Part shown: positions 1 through 12,600 of the stretch, one piece after another | How positions within the stretch are numbered: the first letter of the stretch is position 1 | Layout: the number at the start of each line of letters is the position of its first letter | Notes under the pieces: generated by a model | What the model was told of the DNA's origin: nothing | Database searches by the model: none | Seen by the model: the letters and a program-made list of their open reading frames with translations, nothing else | Position numbers and translations under genes: made by a program | Source: Gorsachius magnificus | Taxonomy: Eukaryota > Chordata > Aves > Pelecaniformes > Ardeidae | Length of the DNA stretch: 64,000 nt | Direction of reading: 5' to 3' | NCBI GenBank assembly: GCA_034008185.1 | Contig: CM067081.1 | Location: 187,757,510 to 187,821,509 of the forward strand

Positions 1-511
1 ACTACAGGATAATGAGTCTTGCTTAATTCAGAATCGGCATTCTTAGTGATGACAATAAACTGTGATCCCCAAAACCCATTTGTTTTTAGGGATCCTGCAA
101 CTGCTATTCAAAAGACACAACATGATTTAGAAGTTATAAACACAGTCCTTCAAACCCAGACCCCTGAATTTTTTTCCTCACTTGGTCACTAAGTGAATTT
201 CATAAGCTTTATATGACTCATTTTCACCACCTTTATAACAGGGAGAAATTTTATTATCTTTTATAAAGTGCTTTGACCATTACAAAGCGGACTGCTACAC
301 AAGTGCACATTATTCTCACATGTAAGCGTGTGATTTCTAGGATAGAAACACAGGATTAGAAGAAACCTATTGTGCCACTAAGTAACTGCTTAATCAGGCA
401 ATGACAAACATTTCCCCACTATGTGAGAAAAGACTGCAACCCTGGAAGTAATGTCCTAAAATGAATAAACTATCCATTCCAGATGCACTCAGTAAACCAG
501 GACTATTTTAC
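1..511 (-). other. DOCK4 intron downstream of exon W (partial)
   Basis: AT-rich intron sequence. I see no further exon, repeat or RNA gene. The exon W donor is at its right edge. Confidence 0.85.
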
Positions 512-660
512 CTTTCCTCTATCAAAGTTTTGGATGATGGTCAGATGGAGACACTCTTTACGTTGCCACTCTGTCTGCATGGGGTAATTGAGGAATTCTC
601 TCAGTGGCCGATCAGACCACTCCAGCAGCTCATCGTACAGCAGGAGTGTGTAGGCAGCCT
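512..660 (-). CDS. DOCK4: DOCK4 exon W (DHR-2 lobe A), last exon in the window
   Basis: 149 nt, phase 1 in and phase 0 out, with acceptor TTGTAG and donor GTAAAA. It encodes residues 788-837: [50 protein letters not shown], the best-known conserved block of DHR-2 lobe A. The next expected exon (beginning Cys-Trp-Glu-Asn in the family) is not in bases 1-511, so it lies before the window. Confidence 0.97.
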
Positions 661-3600
661 CTACAAGACAGATTATAGCACGGTACTTTTGAACACCAAA
701 CAAATGAAACAGCCAAACAAAGCACACAGAAATGTGAACGCTCCTGATGAGATGCACCTTGTTAATGGGTAACCAATTTATTTCAAGTATAACAGATGGT
801 AGTGCTGATTTTGGACAGAGTTACTATCTATAGCTATAATAAATTCAGCTTACAATTGTCACACACTGTTTAAAGTGGAGTCACTGGGACAGTTTTCCTG
901 GAGTCTCACAAGACAAAGGGGACAGAGAAATTATGAAGCAATTTCCTGCTTAGCCCTAGTCCTCCCTACTGCTTAGGAGAAACTCTTAATGGCTCTGCTG
1001 CCTGAGCAAGGGAACAAGGGCCAGAGGATGAGGAACATCAGCAAAGAAAGAGGAAAGAAGGTAGACAGGGCTGTGGACACAGTCCAAAAGAGATCAGGGC
1101 TGGGAAGGAAATGGAGAGGCAGATGTATGCTCAATAGACTCCATTCTTTCTGTAATAGAAATAAATCTCTCATAACATAACATTCTACCATAACAAATAA
1201 TTTAGAAGTACATGCACAAATATTTTTAAATTTTTATTCTATTTTATTTATTTTTAGGTTTGGAAGGATCAAACCTATTTTTGCACTCTGGTCAGAGAAC
1301 TGTGTAGTAATCTTTAGATCATGGGTTGGTAGAAATTATCCGGGAATATTAAAATAATAATAAATAACTAGCAATAATTACAAAATAATAATAATTGCAT
1401 ATCATAATTTATATATTTATATAACATTAATTAGTAATATTAATTAATTAATTAAGTAATATTACTACTACTACTACTACTACTTTGATTTAAAGAATTC
1501 CTCAGAAATGGTACACTCAAACTAATATTAAACTAATTTCCCTGTTGCATGACTTTGGCCAATTGCAAAACATCAGAATTGCTACTGGTTATGACAATTC
1601 AGTTTGGCTACCTGTGCATATGTCTTACTGCTTTCAAAGTCAATGTCCACAGTCTATTTGTCCACTCACAGGACCACTTTGCGTCACTCAGCACAAAGAT
1701 GGACCATGTTCTGGAGATGTACTGCCCTGGAGAAAAAAGTTGCCCACTGGGCTTATTTTATTGCAGGTTTTATTGGTTTGTAAATGAGGCAAAAAATAAC
1801 GTTAAAGTACTTTTTATGTTAAGGTAAGGTTGCCCCAGACAACCATATCCTACTTCTGCCCCTGCCACATGAGTTCCCGTAGGACAGGTGAGTCCTGTAC
1901 AGAGTTTTTTCTAACAGTAGTGTTCCTCTTACACGTCCAGCTTAAGAACACATGGATGAAAAACCATCGTTGCAGCAGATGTTTGTGGGAGAGTGTGCTT
2001 TGAATCCAAATGTCGTAAAATGCTAAGCATTGTGCAAAATGATGCTGCACTGCAATACATATGTGCAAGGGAGGCAGCTGAAGTTGCACAGACTAATTCT
2101 GGCATCACATGGCTTTCAGGCTGCTTGACTGGTAACATCCTTTGTCATATCTTCAAGCTACAGTTTGGTACTCAAAATATGGAGACATTTATATACCAAT
2201 TTAAAAAGTCCATGAAGTTGATAACAAATAATTCAAAATCATAAGGAAACAAAAGATAGCAGAGCATAAATGCATGTCAGGATAGCTCACTACGACCCTT
2301 CCTTTCTAACCTGGCATGTCCTTCATTTTAGCAGATTTTTGCCTGCCGTAACATTTGTTTTTTTTTTTTAAGTTACCATAAATGATATAGAAGGTTTCTA
2401 AAATAAGAAGGGTCCCTCTACCCAGCATCCTATGTCTGGCAGTGGCCAGCATAACAAATAACATATTGGTACCTTTGGGAGATGTCTGTATCTATCAGCA
2501 GTGCACCAAAACAGTAAGGAGAGATAAACAGGGTTGACTCATAATGTGGGAAATTCAATTTATCGAGGAAAGATTCAAAACCCAAAGTATTTCTAAGATG
2601 GATACATACAAAGACAATCTGAGTACACTTCTCAGGTGACTGAGGGGACACAAGAGGAACCAGTGCATTTATGTGCTTCAGCCTCAAGAGAGTTATACTT
2701 ATAGCTCTAACCGAGTGCTTGGTAAAGAAAGATTTGAAGCTATGTTTTATATTAAAAAGGACTTCTTTCTTTCTTTCTTTTTTTTTCCCCCCCTGGAGGA
2801 TTATTAGAAACAGTCCTGTAAATCAAACTATGAAAGAAGATAAAAATTATTTTAAGGGCAAGCTGACTTCATCCCCAGAATGAAAACTATGCAGTTAGCA
2901 AACTAATTAATGGTGCAACATGTAGGAATGCTGCTGAAGTAGCAAACTTATTTTCCTACTCCCATGTACTTTAGATCAGCTGATTTACAAAAGGTATGTG
3001 TGTTGTCACTGACTGATAAGGCAAGGCAATGGACTACATAAGCCTGTTTTCTAGCAGGAAGACTGTCTCTATCCTAATGCCATGGGTATGAGACAATCCT
3101 TCTTTAACACTCTCATGGGGAAAAGAAAAAAAAAAAATCAGCTGTGGAATCTACGATGGCAAAGAATGCAAAAATCACACATGTTAATAATAAATACACA
3201 GGAAATACAACAAAGTACTGGAGATAAATTTTGAGCAAAATACTGTTTAAAATAAGAACGGATGGCAAAACAATTAAAAATTAGATTCATATCACTGCTG
3301 ATGGTAAACTGGACACATATTAGCAGCCAATGTGTAAATGGAACTCAACATTGCTTAAAGAGTTATTAAGATCTGTTATGTAAAATCAGGAAATGAATAG
3401 TTTGGCACAAAAGCCAGCTGTGGCTTGATACTGCTTGATAATCAAAACTCTCTTGTGACTCACTACTGCCAGGTCACATGAGGAAATGAAAATCTCTGCT
3501 TAATATATCCTGCTATCTAGTCTGCACTTTAAACTCAGGAACTGCAAAGGGACCGTGGAAATTCCAAGCCAAGTATCTTTCCTATGGATAGTAGAAAAGC

Positions 3601-6600
3601 ATAAGGAAATGTACTGTGGCAGTAGGTATATGTAGCCTGCTTACTAGTGACCCCCAGCTAACTAATCTGCTTTTAAGAAGGAAAAAATTCTGAAGAGATT
3701 CTGAACACATGCAGTTGCAATTGCAAACACTGGGGAAAAGACGGAGGTATTATAAGGTCATTTAAATATTTTGGCAACCAAAGATTGTTTAATTTAAAGC
3801 GACACTGATTTTATCTTCTCCAGCAATTATTGACGGCATGTAGTAACCCAAATGAAGTGCACTTTAGGTTGTATAAACAACAACCATGCACATTATCTTC
3901 TTATTTGTTAATTTAAAAGATAACGACCACCCCAGCACTAAATTTGCATTGAGAAATCCTGGACAATAGTACTGTAATTACGGTATGTGAAGATTCAGAA
4001 AGACACCAGCAGTGTGCTATACTTGTTACAGGTTTCAGGGTCTCTGTCTCATTGTTAGTAAGTGATGCGGGCCTTCCTTTCTTTTCTGTTTTTAACCTAA
4101 AAGTTAGGTCCCAACATGCAGCTTTGTAGAAATACCACACCAAACAGCTAACCAGCAGCATTACAAAAAGGTGTAGAGGCTCAGATACTCAGATGTTGCC
4201 TGGGTCGGTATGTTCTTCACTGAAGATACAGCTTTACAGGTTTGCAAAAGACTGCAAATCATGCACCAGTCCTAAGCATCTTTTTCTAGTTTGTACTCAA
4301 TTACCTGTGAAGTTTTGTGCTTTCAGATGTAGGTCATACAGCTTATGAATATAGCGAATATACATCTCTTCCTTGTTCAGTTCAGTCTTGTAAAAATTCT
4401 GCAATAAAATTGAATTTTGTAATGAAATGCAGTAGTTAATAAATATATGATAGTGGTTACAAACAAAAGACTTCAAACATAATGCTCTAGAAATACATGC
4501 ATAGATTTGAAAGTTTCACACGTATAAATTCATTACACAGAACTGCAGTAATACAGTAAGAAATAGTAAATAGAATAGTAAATTTTCAGTAGACGAGTCA
4601 ACATGCTCCTGAATGCTTTTCTATTTAAATTCTCATAGAACATAAGAGGAAGAACCTGATAGAACTGAAATCTGATGGTTCTCTCTTTATAAATACTAAT
4701 CCATCCAAAAAGTGCACCTATATATCCTTACTTAGGCCATTTAGCATCTTCCTGAAAGCTGTATGTTGATTTTAAAATTTTGACAGCACTCTGATTTTGT
4801 TCATATTTTAATAAAATATCTACTGCCTGGTATGTCTACTGTTCCTTCTGTCATAGCAAAATGTAAGCTTTAACAAAGAACCATTCGGTATTGTAAACAG
4901 CACAATCCTGAATGAAACCCATGATTTCTTCAGCCCTAACTGATGCTGGAACTGGTAACTGATGCAGAGATATTGCATTGCATGACCAAAATACACAAAG
5001 TTGCACTCCAAAGTGATATCCAGGACAAAATTTCTAGAAGTGTCTAAAGATTCCTGGATGTATAACTGCTTGTTATTACATGGGTAAAATATGGAATGCA
5101 ACATCAAAACTCTTAGTTCGAAACATTCATTATTTATTTGCAATCCCTAAAACAAAGTATGAAAAAGTTATAGGGAGAGGAGCACAACCCTATAGCACCG
5201 TTCACAAGTATTGCCATACTCACTATGGACATGCAGCTAGAGTCCCCCTCCTAGCCAGACTTGATGTTCAGGATAATCTACTTTGGTTAATACAAATTTA
5301 TAGGATAGAAGAATCTAGCACTGGTCCTCATTAGCAATTAACAATTTCTGTTGTATTATTCAAATCACTTGCTATTTTGAGCTCTGAGTGGTCAAAATTT
5401 TTCCCCTATTGTACAGTGTTCTTATTCTGTCCCACTGTTTCCTAAACTGAGCTATTATATAAGAGAAACGTGGGAGGAACACTATGAAAATATCAAAATG
5501 TTTAGCCTGAAGGAGAGAAGACTGAGAGGGGATCTCATCAACACATACAAATATCTTAAGGGTGGATGTCACGAGAACGGAGCCAGACTCTTCTCAGTGG
5601 TGGCCAGCGACAGGACAAGGGGCAATGGGCACAAACTGAAACATAAGAGGTTTCAGTTGAATGTGAGGAAGAACTTCTTTACTTTGAGGGTGACTCAGCA
5701 CTGGAACAGGCTGCCCAGGGGGGTTGTGGAGTCTCCTTCTTTGGAGATATTCAAAGCCCGCCTGGATGATGTCCTGTGCAACCTGCTCTGGGTGAACCTG
5801 CAGAAGGGTCAGATTAGACAATCTCCCGAGGTCCCTTCCAACCTTTGCCATTCTGTGATTCTGTGACTTCTTGGCTCTAACCCCTAAGCACTAAAGGCTC
5901 CAGTACTTGTCACAAGTCTAAACTATACAAATCAACTGGTTTTCTCTAAAGCTGAGCTCTGACAATGTCCAGCTGGTCTGTAAGGCAGACCACAGCAAGA
6001 CAGCCCAGTCACACAGCTCAGGAAACACATCATGCTAATAAAGGTGTTGTGTGATTTTTCAACAAACTATTTCAAGATATAAAATATAACAGATATAGTC
6101 TTCAAAAGGAGACATGACATAATAAAGACTTTTTTTCCTAAGAAAAAACAGCTTGAAAACAACGTTCAATCAGGTTATGTGGATGTGTTCTACTTAAATG
6201 GCGTGATGTCATATGCCAGCGTAGAGCATCACAGGAAAACATCCTCTTTCTAAAAAGAAGATATAGTTTAAAATTAATAGAACCTGAAATATCAATTAAA
6301 TATCAAACCCCAATGAGGACCAGAGATGTCTGAGAAAAACTTCTCAGTGAGTTACCAAAAGTTATTCCATATACTTTCATTGCAATTCTGATGACAGAGT
6401 TCTTTCATTAGAAATTTAACTTTCAAATTGGAGTTAAGTGATTCTTATACATAGGAACTAACTCCATTAGACAGCTCTTAAACCAACTTTTCCAAACAAG
6501 CATTACTAATGTGAAACCTACTCCAGATGATCCAGAGGGTGGGGAGAGTAGGAAGAAAGTTCCTACCTTCTTCTTTCATCTAAGTTATCACTGCTGGTGC

Positions 6601-9600
6601 ACAGCCCTTCTGCATATTTCATGATGTGGCATAATTCCAGTTAATTGGATAACTTGGTTAACTTGGACAATTCTATTTTCTGGAGGAACAACATATACCT
6701 CTATGGCAAAACAAAGTAAAAATTCTCTTTTCATGCCAACCAGTCCTCTTATCTTTGGAAGTCAAAATATCTTCAAAGTAGTGGTGAAAAATGAAACAGT
6801 GCTTCCTCCTCTGGACTTCATATAATTCTAACATTATACATTCCTCTAATTACAACCAATTCATCCATCATATGGGCAAGCAAATGCCTTAAAATTTGTG
6901 TGCTACTTCTGTAGTTGAAATTTCCTTTTCAAAATTTAGCATCTGTTGTTTCTCTGGTATGTAAACAGTATTAAAATTTGTCTGAAAATTTTTAGGATAT
7001 GAAATCCACCTTAACCCGTACAAGTCACTGAAAATCCCATTAAAAAGCATTATGGTGTTTTGGGGCTTTTAAATATTTGAATTTTCTTTTTGTGCAAATA
7101 TTGCATGATTTGCTAATAATAGTAATGCATGATTAGCTAGTAATAATAGCCTTAGTGATAGGACGAAAGTAATCCAGGTGCTTTACAGAATTCAGATCAT
7201 GCCAGATATTCTGACAGAAAGCCAGCTGCTCTATGGCTACGTAGTAAACATCATCCCTATTTAGAGAGCACTATTTTCCTACTGAAGAAATCCTTTATTC
7301 TCTTATGTACAACTGCTACTTAGAAGTGATACCAAATTGTTTCACTGACGTCAAAAATGCAGAATTACAAGTCAGCTTATTCTGTTTTCTTCCCTAGCTA
7401 AAAATACAGTTTTCCAAAACATTCACCATGAAAATGGAAACTTTCCAAGGTTAACAGAAGTCAAACTTGCCAGTGGAAACTGGCCTAGAACCAAACTGCA
7501 TCTTGTAAACAAAAATGAGATCTTTTTCATACTATGAATTTGCGCTGTTGGTTTGTTGTAATGATGGTAACATGACAAGAGGAGGTCTTGAGCAGCATTT
7601 CTGGCTCTTCTATTGGGAAGAGAACAGATAGCCTGCAGTCTTCAGAAGATATCCCATATTATATACCATAAGAACCAGCTTGCGTCAGTTATTTGGGAAG
7701 AAAGGAAACAGGAGAAATCAAGTGCGTTTTATTGGGTTTGGGGAAGGAGGAAAGACTTGTTTGTTTCTACGAACTCAGAGACCAATTAAACTTGGAAAAT
7801 ACTTTGGTGAAGTTTATCCAGTAGGAACACACTGAAAACTGAGCAAAGCAGTATTAGAGATCTCCCAGAGCACAACTATAAAATGCCAAGGAAGACTAAC
7901 TCCCCACTGCATCAATTTCACCCTGAAAAAAAAAAAAAATCAGTGATCCTAAGTGCAGTATTATTCTGTCAACTTCCACTCAAAGTGCATCAAGAAGCAA
8001 GGTACCTCCTATTCAAATGTGTGGCTGTATACTAGAAAATGCTCAACTGAAATCAAAAAGGGAAAGAAAAAGTATTATACAAACCAAAAGGCTAACAGTG
8101 CAGCCAATCTTTTTGCCATCCACTTCTCCCATTTTCATGCAGTCCCTGAAACAGAAAGTAATGAAAGTCAAAAAGGAATGATGTTTATCCTCTTACATGA
8201 AGCACACCTCAGAAAAAGGATATATTTGGCTCAGCAAGCTGACTGAAATGATGCAACTCAAAGGCATTTGGGTGAGCAGCTGACCCAGGTGTGTAAGGGA
8301 TTTCATGCCTCCTTTTCTAGGACATGGAATACTTCAATTGCCAAGAAAGTCGACATTTTTTTCTGGCTCTGTCATTGATTTGCTATGTGACTGCTGGAGA
8401 TCATTTGGTTTCTTCACATCTTGTGTTCAAGTCACGCCAGCAGAAGCCAGTGTGGTTGCCAGAAGAGGCAGTCCTGCTCCCCTCCTGCTCTCAGGCACTC
8501 ACTCCCAGTCCTGCTTGCTGCCTGTACAAACCTCCAGAAGAGGTTCCAGATTAGGCAGCATCTTTTGCTGGGTTAGTTTCAGCCCACGTCAGTCAGATCA
8601 CCAAAGTGCAGCCAAACACTTGTGTTGGCACAAGAGGGTGATGTGAATGAGGGAACGAGCAGGGCTGAGTCTGCTTTCTTCAGAGACAGTGTGCATCTAA
8701 ATTGGTCATGGAATTACAGCATTAGTTCCTCCTCTGTCAAAAAACAGAATGACACTGACCTCCTCTCTAAAACGCTCAAAGATCCACCAAATTTTCCTCA
8801 GCACCACTTTATAATTAGTATTGTTCATTGTTTGGGGAGGCAACAGATCTGACCCCCAAGTCAAAAGTTAAAATGGAACCACAGAGAGTTTGATTATCAC
8901 AAAGGGAAAAACAGTGTCAGTATAACCATACTGGAGTAAAAAAATAGCAGGCAGACATCACCATGCAGTCACTAAAAGAAGTTTAAAGTAATTTTAAAAC
9001 ATTCCTGCATACATGAGCTAAACAATCATCCCAAACACTCTCCTAACCACCAGTGTGCACAACTGCTTTGAAAGATGTTGGATTGAGAGCCCTGGAGTTT
9101 GTAATCCAACCAGCCCCTAAAGAGGAATAGCACTGCCAGGCTTCTAGAAATTAAGAGTCCAGTTTCTTTGCTGACAAAATAGCTTTCCTTTCAAACTCTC
9201 AGTGAGGATAGCAAGTGGAGTACCAGGTCTTACCATGTGTCCCCCATGGAACTGGGAGAAAAAAGGAACACTTAAGCTCTACAAAGTGCTACAGCTGATG
9301 GCAACAAGGAGAACTAAGCTAAAATCTGAAGTTTCTACATGGACTTCACAAGTGACTGAGAAAATCCCTCTTAGTCTCCCACTCCTAAAAGGGAGGATAT
9401 GTCTCTTATTTCCCTCTCCTTTGTTCACGTGGTACAGTCAGATGTGAGCTGCTAAACCCAGAGATCATATCTTTGTATACATACTCACTGTGCTGGCTGA
9501 TGCTACAACTAAGCATGATTGACATAGCGATAAGAATTTTACATATTCTGTAAAACAACTGTCAGGTGATTAGCACTGATTAGCTCTGTGTCTTCAGACA

Positions 9601-12600
9601 GACTTGAGTCACTAACCTACTACCAAAAGTTCCTGTGCTCCTCGATAGCAGAAACTCATGCAAGCCACTGGATTTTCATACCATGGGGAGGCTACTTGGT
9701 TGGTTTCCAGCCCGCTTGTCTCATTTTCCTGTTGACTAAGCAGCTGCTGTCAGAGATCCTGAGCAGGTACAGTTGATGTGTCCATGTGCACTCACCATTT
9801 GCGCAAGATCACTATATTTGCCTGCTAATATTTTGAAGATGATGACCCTACTCATAAATTGAGGTAATTGCTCACCTGTAGTCCAGTAACCTCTCCATGA
9901 GGCGAGTCACAGTGGCGATTAATGAAACGCCACTTTCCCTCCATGTTTCCCGCTCAATTTTCTTCAGTAGACTGAAAAAAAAAAAAGCCAGAACAATTTC
10001 ACCGTTTATTTTTAACTGTCACTATGACAACCACTCTGCTTTTACCAGTACCTTAATACCTTAGCAACATCTTCGATAGTTAGGTTTTCTTTTACAAACA
10101 CCCTCCCAAGAAGCACAATTTGCAAACAATGTCTTACCTAGGATAAGGACCAAAAAGTGGAATTCTAGTCCAGGAAGCATTGACAAAACAAATGATTTTT
10201 TTAGGTTAAAATATATCAAATACCTAATTTTAAGAATATATTAATATCCCAAAGACTTAACAGAACTCTTACATAAAATTTACATATTAATTTCATGCTG
10301 ATACATCAGAAAATGGGGAGCTTAAAGATGTACCTAGAAAAGAACACTTATCAACTCAATATACTTTCTCAATTGGACCTCAACTTTTTTATCAAAGATT
10401 TTTCCTCCTCTCCTCTCTAATATTTTGGTATGCATGAAATTTAAGAATGGGGAAGGGATTTTAATAAGATGATTCCCCCACTTCACTTCATATTTCCTTC
10501 TGAGAACATACTATCATACACATGTAAAATTCCATTAGCTTAAATTGTCATAAGATTCTTTATTAACAACTGTTGTGTTGAGTTCTTACACTAATGTAAA
10601 TGCAGATCACACGTTGAAGCGAAAAGATTTCAGAATGGCATTGTAAGTGGAACTGTCAGTAAAATTATACTTAGTATTTCTTTCTGTTACAGGCCTTTGA
10701 TTTTCACTGCTTAAGTTTATAAACTAATAATCATTTGGGCATGAATTTCCAACATTTCCTCTCTGAGAATGAGCAAGGAAATATTTATCTACAGAGCTGT
10801 GTTACTTTTATGCTTCAGTGCAGGACCTCAGATGGATGACATGTCCATGGAGATATTTTAGCAGTCTCCCTGAAAACGCACACTCAGGTACGGCTTACTT
10901 AGAAGTCTCTGAAAATTGCCATATCCGTATATTCAGAGCTTTATAGGGAGTTGTTAATAGCATCTCCAAACCTTCTGTCTGCAGTGGGCAAGCTGTCAGC
11001 TCCACTGACCTTCATCTATACTGAGCATGTTCAGTCCCATAAAACTCCTACGTCCAAATTTCACCAAACATATAACAGCGCCCAATAACTCCTACGTGCC
11101 AACTGCACTAGCTATACACTCCAGCTCCGTTCAGCTCCTTACATACAGGGGGATGTCACAGATGCAATTCTCCAAACTAATTCAACCTAAATGAAGCTGT
11201 GCTCTGCTGGAAGCAAGGAGGGAATACTGATCTTCATTCTGCACCCTTATATCGATCTTAGACTCACTTTGTCTCTTTAGGAGGCAATCAGATGTCTTTC
11301 CCTCACATTCAGAGACTGGCTACCTGTCATTGCTAGCAGTGACCAATGACAAGGCCATCCTTAACCATAAGAGGCTGAAGCACTAATCTGGCATCTCTGC
11401 TTTCCATACAGAATACACAGGCTTTTAAACCCCTTATGTTCCTTTCAATACAAGTTTTTGTGTCTAACAAGAAATAAGAGTAGAGCCTGTTACATTATTA
11501 AGCACTGATTACTGCACTGATTTTTCCTTTCTATTGCCTTTCAACTCTGTGTTAAACAGGAACATTTCAACCTAAATTCATCAAAATAATTACCTACAGT
11601 TCCTGTAGAAAAACAGCAGAAGTCTGACTTCTCTTTTAAAACAGACGGTTTTCATCTGTATTTGACTTATGCATGTTCTTTATAAATGTATTGGCATATT
11701 CATTATAAATACACAATTTCAACGAATGTGTTGTGTAGATACTTTCAAAGTACTTATTCAAACTGACATCAATGTCGTCAGTTGAACAATTTTATGACTT
11801 GCCTTCTGATGCATGCTTCCCCCTCTCCATCATGCATCTTTCACCACAAAGCACAGAACAAACACTCAGAATGAAAGAGCTACTTAAATATACCCCTTGA
11901 CTTCCTCATGGCTATGTCTAGATAGAATTAAATTCCTGTTACTTACAGGTAATTACTTAAGGGGGATAAACAACACACAGAAACAATGAAAACGCTTCTG
12001 CCTCATCCATGCTACTACAGCCTAACATCTGGGCTCACCTGAACAGTTGTGAGGTTTGTTTTTGTTTTTTTTTAATCTTGGGTTCCCAAAAATAAGAGAT
12101 TGGAGAGGGTACCCTGAGGATCAGAGCTCTCCAGGGATGAACACCAGGCTTACAATCATGTTCAGGACAGCTCAATCACGCAGTAAGTGGATTTTATATG
12201 ACTAAGCCACAGAGTTATTCAGACCACTAAGTCACAAGCATCTAGTCCTAGAGGTGCCTTAAAATGTCTGGATGTCTGTTTTGGAGTACAAAGTCCTCCA
12301 GGTACCTCACTATAGCCAGAGGTTCCCTCATCTAGTCAGACGGGTCAAAGTCAAAACTTTGCTGCAAAGGTTCAGAGATCAGTGAGGAGCTACCCAAACC
12401 CCACAAAAATATTCAGAAGGGCTCCGAAAGACTCAGTCCAGACAGGATCTAATGGACTGGGAAGCACTGAATTCAGTCATGCAACTTGGGGAAGAAATTA
12501 AGACGACTGAAGACAGCACAGGAGACGCAGCAGTCATCACTTCTTATATAATAGCTTAATGGCTAGAGAAATCACCCACAAATGGGCCGAGCTTGGTATT

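Larger units (their letters stand above)
661..4304 (-). other. DOCK4 intron V-W (3.6 kb)
   Basis: Holds an AT-rich block (about 1210-1462), a TAC repeat (1463-1485) and a TTTC/T/C tract (2763-2793). Short open frames here match nothing I recognise. Confidence 0.85.

Noticed and set aside
5594..5851. Minus-strand open frame across the CR1 copy
   Set aside because: It is the antisense shadow of the CR1 coding strand.
8305..8646. 113-codon plus-strand open frame beside exon U
   Set aside because: Serine- and leucine-rich composition with no domain, overlapped by another frame of similar length. No support as a gene.
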